A stretch of 34,729 nt of DNA. Origin: an uncultured Ectothiorhodospiraceae bacterium. Lineage in GTDB: Bacteria; Pseudomonadota; Gammaproteobacteria; XJ16; Halofilaceae. Below, piece after piece: positions 1 to 8,372 of this stretch. The stretch covers positions 1 to 34,729 of the forward strand of contig CAJXKK010000027.1 of the NCBI GenBank assembly GCA_913055615.1. The letters run 5' to 3'. Both the position numbers and the translations under genes were made by a program. The notes beneath the pieces were generated by a model. That model made no database searches. It was given only the letters and a program-made list of their open reading frames with translations, and had not been told where the DNA came from. The first letter of the stretch is position 1. Each line of letters begins with the position of its first letter.

Positions 1-3000
1 ACCATCGAGTCCTTCGACCCGGCCACGATGCCGCTCGACGGCATCCGCCTGATCGAGGCGAGCGCCGGCACGGGCAAGACCTTCAGTCTCGCGGGGCTGT
101 ACCTGCGGCTGATCGTCGAGAAACAACTCGACGTGCGCGAGATCCTGGTGATGACCTTTACGCGCGCCGCGACCCAGGAACTGCGTGAGCGCCTGCGGGC
201 ACGGCTGGCGATGGCGACCCGGGTCGCCGCCGAACCGCCGCGGAACGATCGCACCGACGCCGCCGAGGATTTCGCGGAGCGCGTCATCACAAACGCCGAT
301 GCCGACCGGGCGACCGTGGCGGCCCGCCTGCGGGACGCGGCCACGCGTGTGGACCAGGCGACGATCACGACCATTCACGGCTTTGCCCAGCGCGCCGCGG
401 GTGAGAACGCGTTCGAGAGCGCCTTGCCCTTCGATCGCGGCGAGCAGGTCGAGGATGCCGAGATCCAGCGGGAAGCTGCGGCGGATTACTGGCGGGCGCG
501 CGTGTTCGGGCAGCCGGCCCAGCAGGCGGGTGCGTTCGTCTCGCTGTGGGCCTCGCCGGAAGCGCTCTATCAGGACATCCGCGATGTGCTCGGCAAGCCC
601 CATGCGCACCTCATCCGCCCGGACGGCGCGGCGGTCGAGCGCGATCAGAAAAAGGCGCTCAAGCAGTGGGCCAACGAGCGCGACGCGTTTATCGAAACGC
701 TGGACAAGGCGCTCGAACACGGTGGGCTTCTGGCCGGGTCCACCCTGAAGACACAACTGGAGGCGGAAGGATCAGAGGCCATCGCGGCAGCGATTGATGC
801 CGGACTCGCGGGGACCAGCGATGGTTTCCCGGCACTGCCGGCCGTACTCGCCGACCTGCGCGATGAAGAGGGCGTCCGCAAGCACGCGAAGAAAGCGGCA
901 ATGAAATGGCTGCGGCCGCAGGATCTCAGGATTGTCCCGATGCTGGCCCGGTTACAGGTCAATGGCCGGATGGCGGCGGTAACGGCGGCGATCGACGCGA
1001 TTCGCACGTTGACCGCCCAACGTAAACGCGAACGGCGCCTGTTCAGTTACAACGACATGATCCTCGGACTTCACCAGGCGGTGACCGACCCGGGGGGCGG
1101 CCCTGCGCTCGCCGCGGCATTGCGACGGATCTGGCCGTGGGCGCTGGTCGATGAGTTCCAGGATACCGATCCGCTGCAGTACGAGATCCTGCAGCGGATT
1201 TATGGCGACGATGACGACGACGCCGATGTAGCCCGGATGGAGCGAAGCGGAATCCGGGACGCCCCGGACATGACATCCCGGATTCCGGCTTCGCCTTCAT
1301 CCGGGCTACGAAGCGGGCGCGGCACCGGCGGCCTGATCCTGATCGGCGATCCCAAACAGGCCATCTACGGCTTCCGCGGCGGCGATGTCTTCGCCTACCT
1401 CGATGCGGCCAACGATGCCCACGGCCGGTACGGCATGGACACAAATTTCCGCTCCACCGGTGCGGTCCTCAAGGGTGTCGGCGCGGTATTCGAGGCCGGT
1501 GGCGATGATGCCTTCGTGCTGGAGGGCATCGATTTTCGCCCCGTGAAGCCCGGGCGCAATGAGGGCGATCTACGCCTCGAACACGACGGTGCCGAACCCC
1601 CCGGCGTGACCGCGTGGTCCATTCCGGAAGACGCTGGCACCAGCAAGGGCGATGTACCAAAACGCATCGAGCGTGCGACCGTGGAGCGCATCGTCACCCT
1701 GATCGACGAAGGTGCTTTCGTAACGGCGGACAGCCAACGCCGTGATATCCGGCCGAGCGAGATCGCGGTCCTCGTGAACAGCAACCGCGAAGCGGCCGCG
1801 ATGCAGTCCGCGCTCGGCGAAGCCAACGTGCCTGCCGTCTGTATCCACCAGGACAGCGTCTTCACCCACGAAGCCGCGCATGACCTGCTGCAAATGCTGC
1901 GCGCCGCCGCAACCCCGTTCGACGCCCAGCGATTGCGGGTGGCGCTGACGACCGCCCTGTTCGGCTACCGAATGGGCGATCTGGTTGCACTCGACCAGGA
2001 CGAACACGCGTGGTCCGAGGCCACCCATCGCTTCCAGGAGGCCCATGTACGCTGGTCGCAGACTGGCGTGCAGGCCATGCTCGAACCATTGCTGCAGAAG
2101 GCCGCGGCACGCGTGGTCGCATTGACCGACGGCGATCGCCGGATCACGGACTTCCTGCACGTCGCCGATCTGCTCCAGCGCGCGGAACACGAGGTTTTCG
2201 GCATGGAGGGTCTCGTCCATTGGCTTGAGAACGCGATCCGCCGGGCCGACGACGGCGAGGTCGGGGATACCGATCGGGTGCGCCTCGCGGACGATGGCGA
2301 GCTCGTGCAGGTCACGACCGTGCACAAGGCCAAGGGCCTGCAGTTCCCGGTCGTGTTCGTGCCCTACTCGCCCTGGCTGGGGACCGGCGGCGGCAAGCCG
2401 AGCGACCCGCCGCTCGCCTTCCATGACGAAAACAATCAGGCCGTGGTCGATCTCGGCTCCGATACGATCGACGAGCACACTGGTCAGGCCGTGCGCGAAC
2501 GGCGTGCCGAACAGATCCGCTCACTCTATGTGGCCCTCACCCGCGCGGAACAAGCCTGCTTCTTCGTCCATGGCGCCGCCAACAACGCGGTCGACGGCCC
2601 GCTCGCCTGGCTGTTGCACAAGGATGATGGCGTGACGTCCGACGGCTGGCACGGCGGCAAGAAAATCCCTGAGTGGTTCAATGCGGCGAGCACGAACCAA
2701 CGCCTCGGTGAACTGGCGAACAACAGCGGCGGCGCATTGAAGGTGGAACCACTGCCTGATCCCGCCAGGAACACGCAGCTGCAGACGTCGACCGCCACAC
2801 TGGAACTCGGCCCGGCACGCAGCGACCTCCCCGCACCGCGCCAACCGTGGTCCGTATTCAGCTTCTCGCGGCTCGCCGGGCGCATGACCGGACCGACGGA
2901 GCCCACCGCCGGCGCGGATGACGAAACCACCACGGCCACACTGCCGGTTGGCCTTGATGAATCAGGCGATATCGCGGATGAGGTGATTACCCATCCGCGC

Positions 3001-3732
3001 GGAGCCGGTTTCGGGAAAGCGTTCCACGATATCGTCGAAGCGGCGTCGTTCGACGCCTGGCCGAAGCCCGCTGACGAGTTGGATGAAAAAACCCGTGACG
3101 CCGTGCGCGAGAAGTTTCGGCGCAATGGCGTAGCGACCGTGGACGCGGACAATGCCGAAACGCCGGTCGATGATACGGCACGGATGATCGCGGCCACGCT
3201 GCATGCACCACTTCCGGAGATCGGTCCACTCACGGCAATCCCCGAGACGCGTCGCCGCGATGAAATGGAGTTCTTCATGCGCCTGGGCGGAAGCCAGGCC
3301 GGTGCCGTTCTGGAGGCCATGGCGGCGGCCGGCTATGAAGGGGCCCGCGGGACGCGCCCCATCATGTCGCTACGCGGCCTCATGCATGGTTTCATCGATC
3401 TGGTCGTAGAGCACGAGGGGCGTTACTGGGTTCTCGACTACAAGACCAACGCCCTTGGGCGCCTGCGTGCGGATTACGCGCCCGAGCGCCTGGCCGCAGC
3501 CATGGCCGAACATCACTACGACCTGCAATACCTCATCTACACCGTCGCGCTGCACCGCCATCTTCGTCAGCGGCTGCCTGAATATGACCCACGCGAGCAT
3601 CTCGGTGGCGTGCAGTATCTCTTCGTGCGGGCGCTCGATGAGAACGGTGAAAACGGCGTATTCAGCGACCGCCCGGATCCAGCGTTGATCGAACGGCTCG
3701 ATGCTTTGTTCGGCGGGAAAGCTGCGGCATGA
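1..3732 (+). CDS. recB: RecBCD enzyme subunit RecB (5' end outside window)
   Basis: RecB is the 3'-5' helicase and nuclease subunit of RecBCD, which processes double-strand breaks. The frame is open from base 1, and the codons before the ATG at 28 read TIESFDPAT, a normal RecB N-terminus, so the true start lies upstream. Counting from the ATG at 28, Walker A ASAGTGKT is near residue 12. Next come motif Ia (MTFTRAATQELRERL), motif II (LVDEFQDTDPLQYEI), motif III (ILIGDPKQAIYGFRGGD), motif V (TTVHKAKGLQFPVVFVPY) and motif VI (SLYVALTRAEQ). The C-terminal nuclease domain shows GLMHGFIDLV and the catalytic DYKTN near residue 1137. A stretch of about 28 residues between motifs II and III is encoded by a palindromic repeat (1228-1309). 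recD follows after 490 bp; no recC is visible. Confidence 0.96.
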   Translation, partial: TIESFDPATMPLDGIRLIEASAGTGKTFSLAGLYLRLIVEKQLDVREILVMTFTRAATQELRERLRARLAMATRVAAEPPRNDRTDAAEDFAERVITNADADRATVAARLRDAATRVDQATITTIHGFAQRAAGENAFESALPFDRGEQVEDAEIQREAAADYWRARVFGQPAQQAGAFVSLWASPEALYQDIRDVLGKPHAHLIRPDGAAVERDQKKALKQWANERDAFIETLDKALEHGGLLAGSTLKTQLEAEGSEAIAAAIDAGLAGTSDGFPALPAVLADLRDEEGVRKHAKKAAMKWLRPQDLRIVPMLARLQVNGRMAAVTAAIDAIRTLTAQRKRERRLFSYNDMILGLHQAVTDPGGGPALAAALRRIWPWALVDEFQDTDPLQYEILQRIYGDDDDDADVARMERSGIRDAPDMTSRIPASPSSGLRSGRGTGGLILIGDPKQAIYGFRGGDVFAYLDAANDAHGRYGMDTNFRSTGAVLKGVGAVFEAGGDDAFVLEGIDFRPVKPGRNEGDLRLEHDGAEPPGVTAWSIPEDAGTSKGDVPKRIERATVERIVTLIDEGAFVTADSQRRDIRPSEIAVLVNSNREAAAMQSALGEANVPAVCIHQDSVFTHEAAHDLLQMLRAAATPFDAQRLRVALTTALFGYRMGDLVALDQDEHAWSEATHRFQEAHVRWSQTGVQAMLEPLLQKAAARVVALTDGDRRITDFLHVADLLQRAEHEVFGMEGLVHWLENAIRRADDGEVGDTDRVRLADDGELVQVTTVHKAKGLQFPVVFVPYSPWLGTGGGKPSDPPLAFHDENNQAVVDLGSDTIDEHTGQAVRERRAEQIRSLYVALTRAEQACFFVHGAANNAVDGPLAWLLHKDDGVTSDGWHGGKKIPEWFNAASTNQRLGELANNSGGALKVEPLPDPARNTQLQTSTATLELGPARSDLPAPRQPWSVFSFSRLAGRMTGPTEPTAGADDETTTATLPVGLDESGDIADEVITHPRGAGFGKAFHDIVEAASFDAWPKPADELDEKTRDAVREKFRRNGVATVDADNAETPVDDTARMIAATLHAPLPEIGPLTAIPETRRRDEMEFFMRLGGSQAGAVLEAMAAAGYEGARGTRPIMSLRGLMHGFIDLVVEHEGRYWVLDYKTNALGRLRADYAPERLAAAMAEHHYDLQYLIYTVALHRHLRQRLPEYDPREHLGGVQYLFVRALDENGENGVFSDRPDPALIERLDALFGGKAAA
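1228..1309. repeat. REP-like inverted pair, family A, inside recB
   Basis: The left arm starts GTAGCCCGGATGGAGCGAAG and the right arm is its imperfect reverse complement, ending CATCCGGGCTAC. Both arms carry GTAG at the outer end. The element spans 82 bp and is read through in the recB frame as VARMERSGIRD...SSGLR. A single copy of one arm recurs at 9941-9973. A GTAG tetranucleotide followed by an imperfect palindrome matches REP elements mobilised by RAYT transposases; no such transposase is in the window. Confidence 0.85.
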
Positions 3733-3773
3733 GGCGGCGTATAAGAATAATGCCGCAACTGGAGCACACCCAC

Positions 3774-3934
3774 GTAGGCCGGCCCTGTCCGGCGCTTGCG
3801 TCGCGGAACGGATTTGCGACGAGGGTTGTGCGCCGGGCAATGCCGGCAGTGCGTGTGCAATGTGTGACCGCTAAGCCGGTGGAGATGCCCTTCGTCGGCA
3901 TTGCCTCCATTTCATTACGGCAAGGCCGGCCTAC
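3774..3934. repeat. REP-like element, family D (diverged copy)
   Basis: The element begins GTAGGCCGG and ends CCGGCCTAC, with GTAG at both outer ends. It contains the internal CCGGGCAATGCCGGCA that recurs as CCGGGGAATGCCGGCA in the copies at 13810-13942 and 23138-23269. At 161 bp it is about 28 bp longer than those copies and more diverged. Confidence 0.7.
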
Positions 3935-4017
3935 GGCGCTGCAGCCGGGCGCGACCACGTGGCCTCTTTTGTGTGGGCTGGATGCTCGTGGCTCGTCACC
4001 GGTACGGCCCAGCCACC

Positions 4018-4103
4018 GTCATTGCGAGGAGCGAAGCGACGAAGCAATCCAGACTCGTCGGCCTTGCAGAACGTCCGGATTGCTTCGCTTCGCTCGCAAT
4101 AAC
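4018..4103. repeat. Palindromic repeat, family F (ATTGCGAGGAGCGAAGC type)
   Basis: The left arm reads GTCATTGCGAGGAGCGAAGC and runs into GACGAAGCAATCC. The right arm is its imperfect reverse complement, GGATTGCTTCGCTTCGCTCG and then CAATAAC. The spacing gives an 86-bp inverted-repeat unit. It lacks the GTAG head of the other families. Similar ATTGCGAGGAGCGAAG repeats are dispersed in many bacterial genomes. Confidence 0.75.
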
Positions 4104-4222
4104 GGTATCGGCGTATCCCACGGATTCATCGATCGGAATCGGCCCGCCCGGATATCCGCAGGCGCAACCGTACTGCGGTGCCAGCATTCGACGTGCGTCT
4201 CACCAACCGGGAGTCACCACTC

Positions 4223-6040
4223 ATGAGCGCTCTGCCCGCCGCACTCCGGGAATCCCTCGAAGGCGAAGGCCTCCGCCCGGTGGATATCGCCCTGGCCGAC
4301 TGGGGCTGGCGCCACGGCGGTCAGCGGGCGGGGGCGCTCGGTCTCGCGCTGGCGAGCCACGCCATCGGACTCGGTCATACCTGCCTGCCGCTGAGCGCCC
4401 TGCGCGAAGCGATCGGCTCCGCATCCCGGCTCGTGAACGCCGAACGCTTCACGGAGGAGCTCGGAACGAACGCACTGGTCGCGCCCCCTGACGCGGATGC
4501 ACCCTTGCCGCTCATCCTCGATGGCGGCCACCTCTACCTGCAGCGCTACTGGATCTACGAGCGCCGTCTCGCTACGCGTCTGCGGGAACTGCTCGCCGCG
4601 TCACCGATGCCTGTCGATACCCAACGCCTCGGGCCGGATGGTGAACTGTTTTCCTGGGACTGGACCGGGGCCGGAGAGACCAACTGGCAGGCCGTGGCCG
4701 CATTCGTCGCCCAACGCCATCGCTTCGCCGTGATCTCCGGCGGCCCGGGCACAGGCAAAACCTACACCATCGTGCGCCTGATGCTGCAGCTGATCGAATC
4801 CGCACTCGCGAATGACGAACCCCCGCCCGTATTCCGTCTCGCAGCGCCGACCGGCAAGGCCGCCGCACGCATGATCGCGTCCGTCCGGGCGGGTCTGTCC
4901 CAACTGCATGCGTCAACGGAAGCCGCGCAACACCTGCCACACGACGCCACCACGCTGCATCGGCTGCTTCGGCTGCGGCGGGGCAGCACGGAACCGGGCC
5001 ATGACCGTGAACGACCGATCCCGGCGGACGTTGTCATCGTCGACGAGGCCTCGATGGTCGATCTGCCGATGATGGCCAAACTCGCCGACGCCGTTCCGGA
5101 TCATGCACGCCTGATCCTACTCGGCGACCGCTATCAGCTGGCCTCGGTCGAGAGCGGCGCCGTACTCGCGGACCTGTGCGAACCGGCCGGCGTCAACGAT
5201 TTCTCGAAAGAACAGTGCGCCGAGGCCGGCACACTGTTACCACAGGAGGACGGCGGCACAGGCCCATCCGCACTCGCCGATCACGTGGTCACCCTGCAGA
5301 CCAGCCACCGCTTCCATGCCGACAGCCCTATTGGCCGCCTTGCCGCCGCCATCAACGCCGGCGATGCCGAGGCCGTCGCGGAGGTCCTCAACGATCGCAC
5401 GGGCGAAGTCCGGGCGACCTTCGATACCGATACCACCAGCATCCAGCGACTGGTCACCGGCTTGGCCGATGCCTACTCGGCCCTGCATGAAGCGGAGAGC
5501 CCCGGATACGCCATCGACTCTCTGGAAGACATCCGACTGCTGACCGCCACACGCGTCGGCCCGCTCGGCAGTGAGACCATGAACCGGCGAATCGGTGCCA
5601 CGCTGGGCGAACGCTACGGATTCGATCCGGATACCCAGTGGTATCACGGGCGCCCGATCATGATCGTGCAGAACGAACCACGTGCCGGATTGTTCAATGG
5701 CGACGTGGGCGTGGTCTGGCATGACGCCGACGGTCACACCCGCGCATGGTTCCGCACCGAGGACGGCCTGCGCTCGTTCCATCCATCGGTATTGCCGAGA
5801 CATAGCACGGTCTACGCCATGACGATCCACAAGAGCCAGGGCTCGGAGTTCAAGGCCGTTTACCTCCTCCTGCCACAGGGGCAGTCCCGCGTGCTCACCC
5901 GGGAGCTGCTCTATACGGCCGTCACCCGCGCCCGGAACGTGCTTGAGGCATATGGTTCACATGAGGCGTGGCAAGCCGGTGTGCAACATAGGATCCAGCG
6001 GTATTCGGGGATTGGTGAGCGCTTGGCTGCGGCGGATTGA
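4223..6040 (+). CDS. recD: RecBCD enzyme subunit RecD
   Basis: RecD is the 5'-3' helicase of RecBCD. The ATG at 4223 is chosen over the upstream in-frame codon at 4178 because GGGAG lies 9 bp before it and the protein then starts MSALPAALRESL, giving 605 residues, the usual RecD length. Walker A GGPGTGKT is near residue 172, followed by the PTGKAAARM segment, Walker B VIVDEASMVD near residue 273 and LGDRYQLASVESGAVL. The C-terminal UvrD-like segments are MTIHKSQGSEF and LLYTAVTRAR. It follows recB on the same strand, is probably co-transcribed with it, and is the last gene before a strand switch. Confidence 0.95.
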   Translation: MSALPAALRESLEGEGLRPVDIALADWGWRHGGQRAGALGLALASHAIGLGHTCLPLSALREAIGSASRLVNAERFTEELGTNALVAPPDADAPLPLILDGGHLYLQRYWIYERRLATRLRELLAASPMPVDTQRLGPDGELFSWDWTGAGETNWQAVAAFVAQRHRFAVISGGPGTGKTYTIVRLMLQLIESALANDEPPPVFRLAAPTGKAAARMIASVRAGLSQLHASTEAAQHLPHDATTLHRLLRLRRGSTEPGHDRERPIPADVVIVDEASMVDLPMMAKLADAVPDHARLILLGDRYQLASVESGAVLADLCEPAGVNDFSKEQCAEAGTLLPQEDGGTGPSALADHVVTLQTSHRFHADSPIGRLAAAINAGDAEAVAEVLNDRTGEVRATFDTDTTSIQRLVTGLADAYSALHEAESPGYAIDSLEDIRLLTATRVGPLGSETMNRRIGATLGERYGFDPDTQWYHGRPIMIVQNEPRAGLFNGDVGVVWHDADGHTRAWFRTEDGLRSFHPSVLPRHSTVYAMTIHKSQGSEFKAVYLLLPQGQSRVLTRELLYTAVTRARNVLEAYGSHEAWQAGVQHRIQRYSGIGERLAAAD

Positions 6041-6074
6041 CGCCGCCCGATGTGAGATTGCATCAGAGCGACGC

Positions 6075-6172
6075 GCGCGTTCGCCTTCGGCGAAAACGCG
6101 CCTACGGACGTGGAAGATCCGACGCGATGCCATGGATTGGCGTAGGGGCGTTTTCGGCGAAGCCGAACGCGC
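6075..6172. repeat. REP-like inverted pair, family C
   Basis: The left arm (6075-6105) runs from GCGCGTTCGCCTTCGGCG to CCTAC, and the right arm (6142-6172) from GTAGGGGCGTTTTCGGCG to ACGCGC. The GTAG ends face each other in the centre, opposite to the recB element. The pair sits between the convergent ends of recD and the ABC operon and may act as a bidirectional transcript end, though no T-run terminator is visible. A single arm recurs at 23325-23355. Confidence 0.8.
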
Positions 6173-6188
6173 CCGGTATTTGCCCGGC

Positions 6189-6386
6189 TCAGGCGCGGCG
6201 GTCGAGCACACCGGTTACGGCGATGGCCATGCCGATGAACAGGGCGATGTAGCCGCCGAGGCTGAGCGGAAGCATTGGTTCCAGCAGGCCGATGACCATC
6301 GCGAACTGGAGGCCGATCGCGGCGAGCATGACGAGCGCGCCGGCCATCAGGCGGGTGACCGGCGTGTTGATCCCGCCGCGCTGCAT
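6189..6386 (-). CDS. Small two-helix membrane protein at the end of the ABC operon
   Basis: This 65-residue protein has no family I recognise. The ATG at 6386 overlaps the stop codon of the upstream ATPase gene as TGATG, the same kind of junction used between the SBP and first permease genes, so I prefer it to the ATG at 6404, which would lie deeper in the ATPase. Two hydrophobic segments are clear: roughly residues 14-36 (MAGALVMLAAIGLQFAMVIG) and 44-61 (GGYIALFIGMAIAVTGVL), followed by a short DRRA tail that would face the cytoplasm if both ends are inside. Its position suggests an accessory subunit of the importer, but it could simply be co-transcribed. Confidence 0.65.
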   Translation of the reverse strand: MQRGGINTPVTRLMAGALVMLAAIGLQFAMVIGLLEPMLPLSLGGYIALFIGMAIAVTGVLDRRA

Positions 6387-7399
6387 CAGCGGTGGAGCCA
6401 GCATGCGCTGTAATGACCCGGTCGGGGTTCGAAGTCCGGCGGGTCTTCGACGTCGCAGGTGCCGGCCATGGCGTGCGGGCAGCGCGGGTGGAAGCGACAG
6501 CCGGGCGGTGGCGTGAGCAGGCTCGGGGCTTCGCCTCCAGGCACCGCGCGCTCGTGCAGGGCGTTGTCGGCATCCGGGTCGGCCAGGGCCGCGAGCAGGG
6601 CCTGGCTGTACGGGTGCTGGGGGTTTTCGAGGAGATCGTCGACCTGGGCGGCTTCGACGATCCGGCCGGCGTACATCACGAAGATCCGGTCCGTGAAATG
6701 GCGCACCGTGGACAGGTCGTGCGTGATGAACACGAGCGTCAGGTTGTGCTCGGCGCGGATGCGGCGCAGCAGCTGCAGGATCTCGACGCGCACCGAGGCA
6801 TCGAGCATCGATACGGGTTCATCGGCGACCAGCATGGCGGGTTCCAGCACCAGGGCGCGGGCGATGACAACGCGCTGCTGCTGCCCGCCGCTCAGCATAT
6901 GCGGGAACTTGCCCATGTAAGCGCGTGCCGGTGACAGGCGGACCTCCTCGAGCGCGGCCTCGATCCGGCGCTCACGTTCGGGGCGGTCGTGCACGCCCTG
7001 CACCTTGAGCGGTTCGGCGAGGATGCGGCCGATATCCATGAACGGCGGCAGCGCGCCATAGGGATCCTGCTGGACGTAGCCGATGCGCGCGCGGTAGGCC
7101 TTGAGTTCTTTCGCGTTCAGATCACGGAGGGAGTGGCCCTCGAAATGGACACTGCCATGCGACGGCCTGTGCAGGCCGAGTAGCGTGCGTGCCAGCGAGC
7201 TCTTGCCGCAGCCGCTCTCGCCCACGAACGCGACCGACTCGCCACGCTTGAGGTCGAACGAGACGCCGTCGACCGCGCGCACGGAACCAACGCGCAGGAA
7301 GCCCCACTGGCGCAGTTCGAACCAGGTATGGAGGTCCTGAACCGACAGGACCGGTCCGGTGTGTTCCGTTGCCCGTGTGTTGGCGGCGATTGCGGTCAT
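6386..7399 (-). CDS. Peptide/nickel-type ABC importer ATPase (DppF/OppF-like)
   Basis: This is a 337-residue cytoplasmic ATPase that would power the importer together with the preceding ATPase. Walker A GESGCGKSS, signature LSGGQQQRV, Walker B MLVADEPVS and the switch histidine in FITHD are all present. The C-terminal oligo_HPY extension carries the cysteine motif CRFHPRCPHAMAGTC seen in DppF/OppF proteins. The start at 7399 (MTAIAANT) gives an ATGA overlap with the upstream gene; the alternative upstream start at 7501 would lie inside that gene. The stop overlaps the ATG of the small membrane protein. The substrate cannot be told from the ATPase. Confidence 0.93.
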   Translation of the reverse strand: MTAIAANTRATEHTGPVLSVQDLHTWFELRQWGFLRVGSVRAVDGVSFDLKRGESVAFVGESGCGKSSLARTLLGLHRPSHGSVHFEGHSLRDLNAKELKAYRARIGYVQQDPYGALPPFMDIGRILAEPLKVQGVHDRPERERRIEAALEEVRLSPARAYMGKFPHMLSGGQQQRVVIARALVLEPAMLVADEPVSMLDASVRVEILQLLRRIRAEHNLTLVFITHDLSTVRHFTDRIFVMYAGRIVEAAQVDDLLENPQHPYSQALLAALADPDADNALHERAVPGGEAPSLLTPPPGCRFHPRCPHAMAGTCDVEDPPDFEPRPGHYSACWLHR

Positions 7400-8370
7400 G
7401 AGCGGCCTCCGGCCGCGTGCAGCCAGCAACGTACCTGTTGGCCCTCGTTCGGTTCGTACATCCCGGGCGCCTGGCGGCACTTGTCGAACCGCGACGGGCA
7501 TCGATCCGCGAACCGGCAGCCGGCCGGCGGGTCGGCGAGGCTGGGCGGCTCACCGGGGATGTGTTCGGGCCGTTCGCGCTGGTGCAGCCGCGGGACGCTC
7601 GCCATCAGCATCTGCGAGTACGGGTGTGCCGGATCGCTGAAGAATGAGCGCGCATCCGCCAGTTCGACGATCTGACCGGCGTACATCAGGGCAACACGAT
7701 CGGCGAGTTCGCTGGAGGTGGCGACGTCGTGCGTGATCAGGATGAAGCTGGTATCGAGTTCACGCTTGATGCGCTTGAGGCGGTTCATGATGCTCGCCTG
7801 GGTGAGCACATCGAGCGCGGAGGTCGGTTCATCCATGATGACGAGATCCGGTTCGGTCACCAGCGCCATGGCGAGCACGACCCGCTGGCGCATGCCCCCG
7901 GAGAGCTCGAACGGATAGCGTTCGAGGAAATCGCCGGACACCCCGACCAGATCGAACGCCTCGCGCGCGCGCTTCGTGGCCACCTGTTTCGACCAGCCGA
8001 GGTGCGTGCGCAGCGGCTCCGCCACCTGCTCCCCTACCCGCACCACGGGGTTGAGGGCGTTCATGGCGGCCTGCATGACCAGGCTGATGCGCTGCCAGCG
8101 GACCTCGCGGCGGAACAGCTCTTCGCTGTAGTGCATGGTCTCGACGCCGTCGACCTGCACGCTGCCGCCGAAGTGGTGCACGTTGCGCGGCAGTACGCGC
8201 AGCAGCGCCTTGGCCAGCGAGCTCTTGCCGCAGCCGGACTCGCCGAGAATCACCAGCGCCTCGTTGCGCCCAACGTCGAAATCGATGCCGTCGACCGCGC
8301 GTACCGTCCCGCCGCGGATGCGGTACTGCAGTTGGAGGTCGCGGACGCGCAGCAGTGGAGGCCGACTCAT
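7396..8370 (-). CDS. Peptide/nickel-type ABC importer ATPase (DppD/OppD-like)
   Basis: This 324-residue ATPase is the partner of the DppF-like protein. It has Walker A GESGCGKSS near residue 41, signature LSGGMRQRV, Walker B LVIMDEPTS and the switch histidine in LITHD. The C-terminal segment CRFADRCPSRFDKCR is the cysteine-bearing region of oligopeptide ABC ATPases. Its ATG lies 2 bp after the stop of the upstream permease gene, and its own stop is shared with the next start as ATGA. The pair would form a heterodimer, as is usual in Dpp/Opp systems. Confidence 0.94.
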   Translation of the reverse strand: MSRPPLLRVRDLQLQYRIRGGTVRAVDGIDFDVGRNEALVILGESGCGKSSLAKALLRVLPRNVHHFGGSVQVDGVETMHYSEELFRREVRWQRISLVMQAAMNALNPVVRVGEQVAEPLRTHLGWSKQVATKRAREAFDLVGVSGDFLERYPFELSGGMRQRVVLAMALVTEPDLVIMDEPTSALDVLTQASIMNRLKRIKRELDTSFILITHDVATSSELADRVALMYAGQIVELADARSFFSDPAHPYSQMLMASVPRLHQRERPEHIPGEPPSLADPPAGCRFADRCPSRFDKCRQAPGMYEPNEGQQVRCWLHAAGGRS

Positions 8371-8372
8371 CG

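Larger units (their letters stand above)
3733..4222. other. recB-recD spacer filled with repeats
   Basis: This 490-bp gap between recB and recD holds no convincing gene. It contains two palindromic elements (3774-3934 and 4018-4103). recB and recD are usually adjacent or overlapping, so the gap probably grew by repeat insertion. A Shine-Dalgarno-like GGGAG at 4209-4213 lies 9 bp before the chosen recD ATG. Confidence 0.7.

Noticed and set aside
4018-4103. CRISPR-like repeat
   Set aside because: It is one inverted pair with no direct repeats or spacers and no cas genes.
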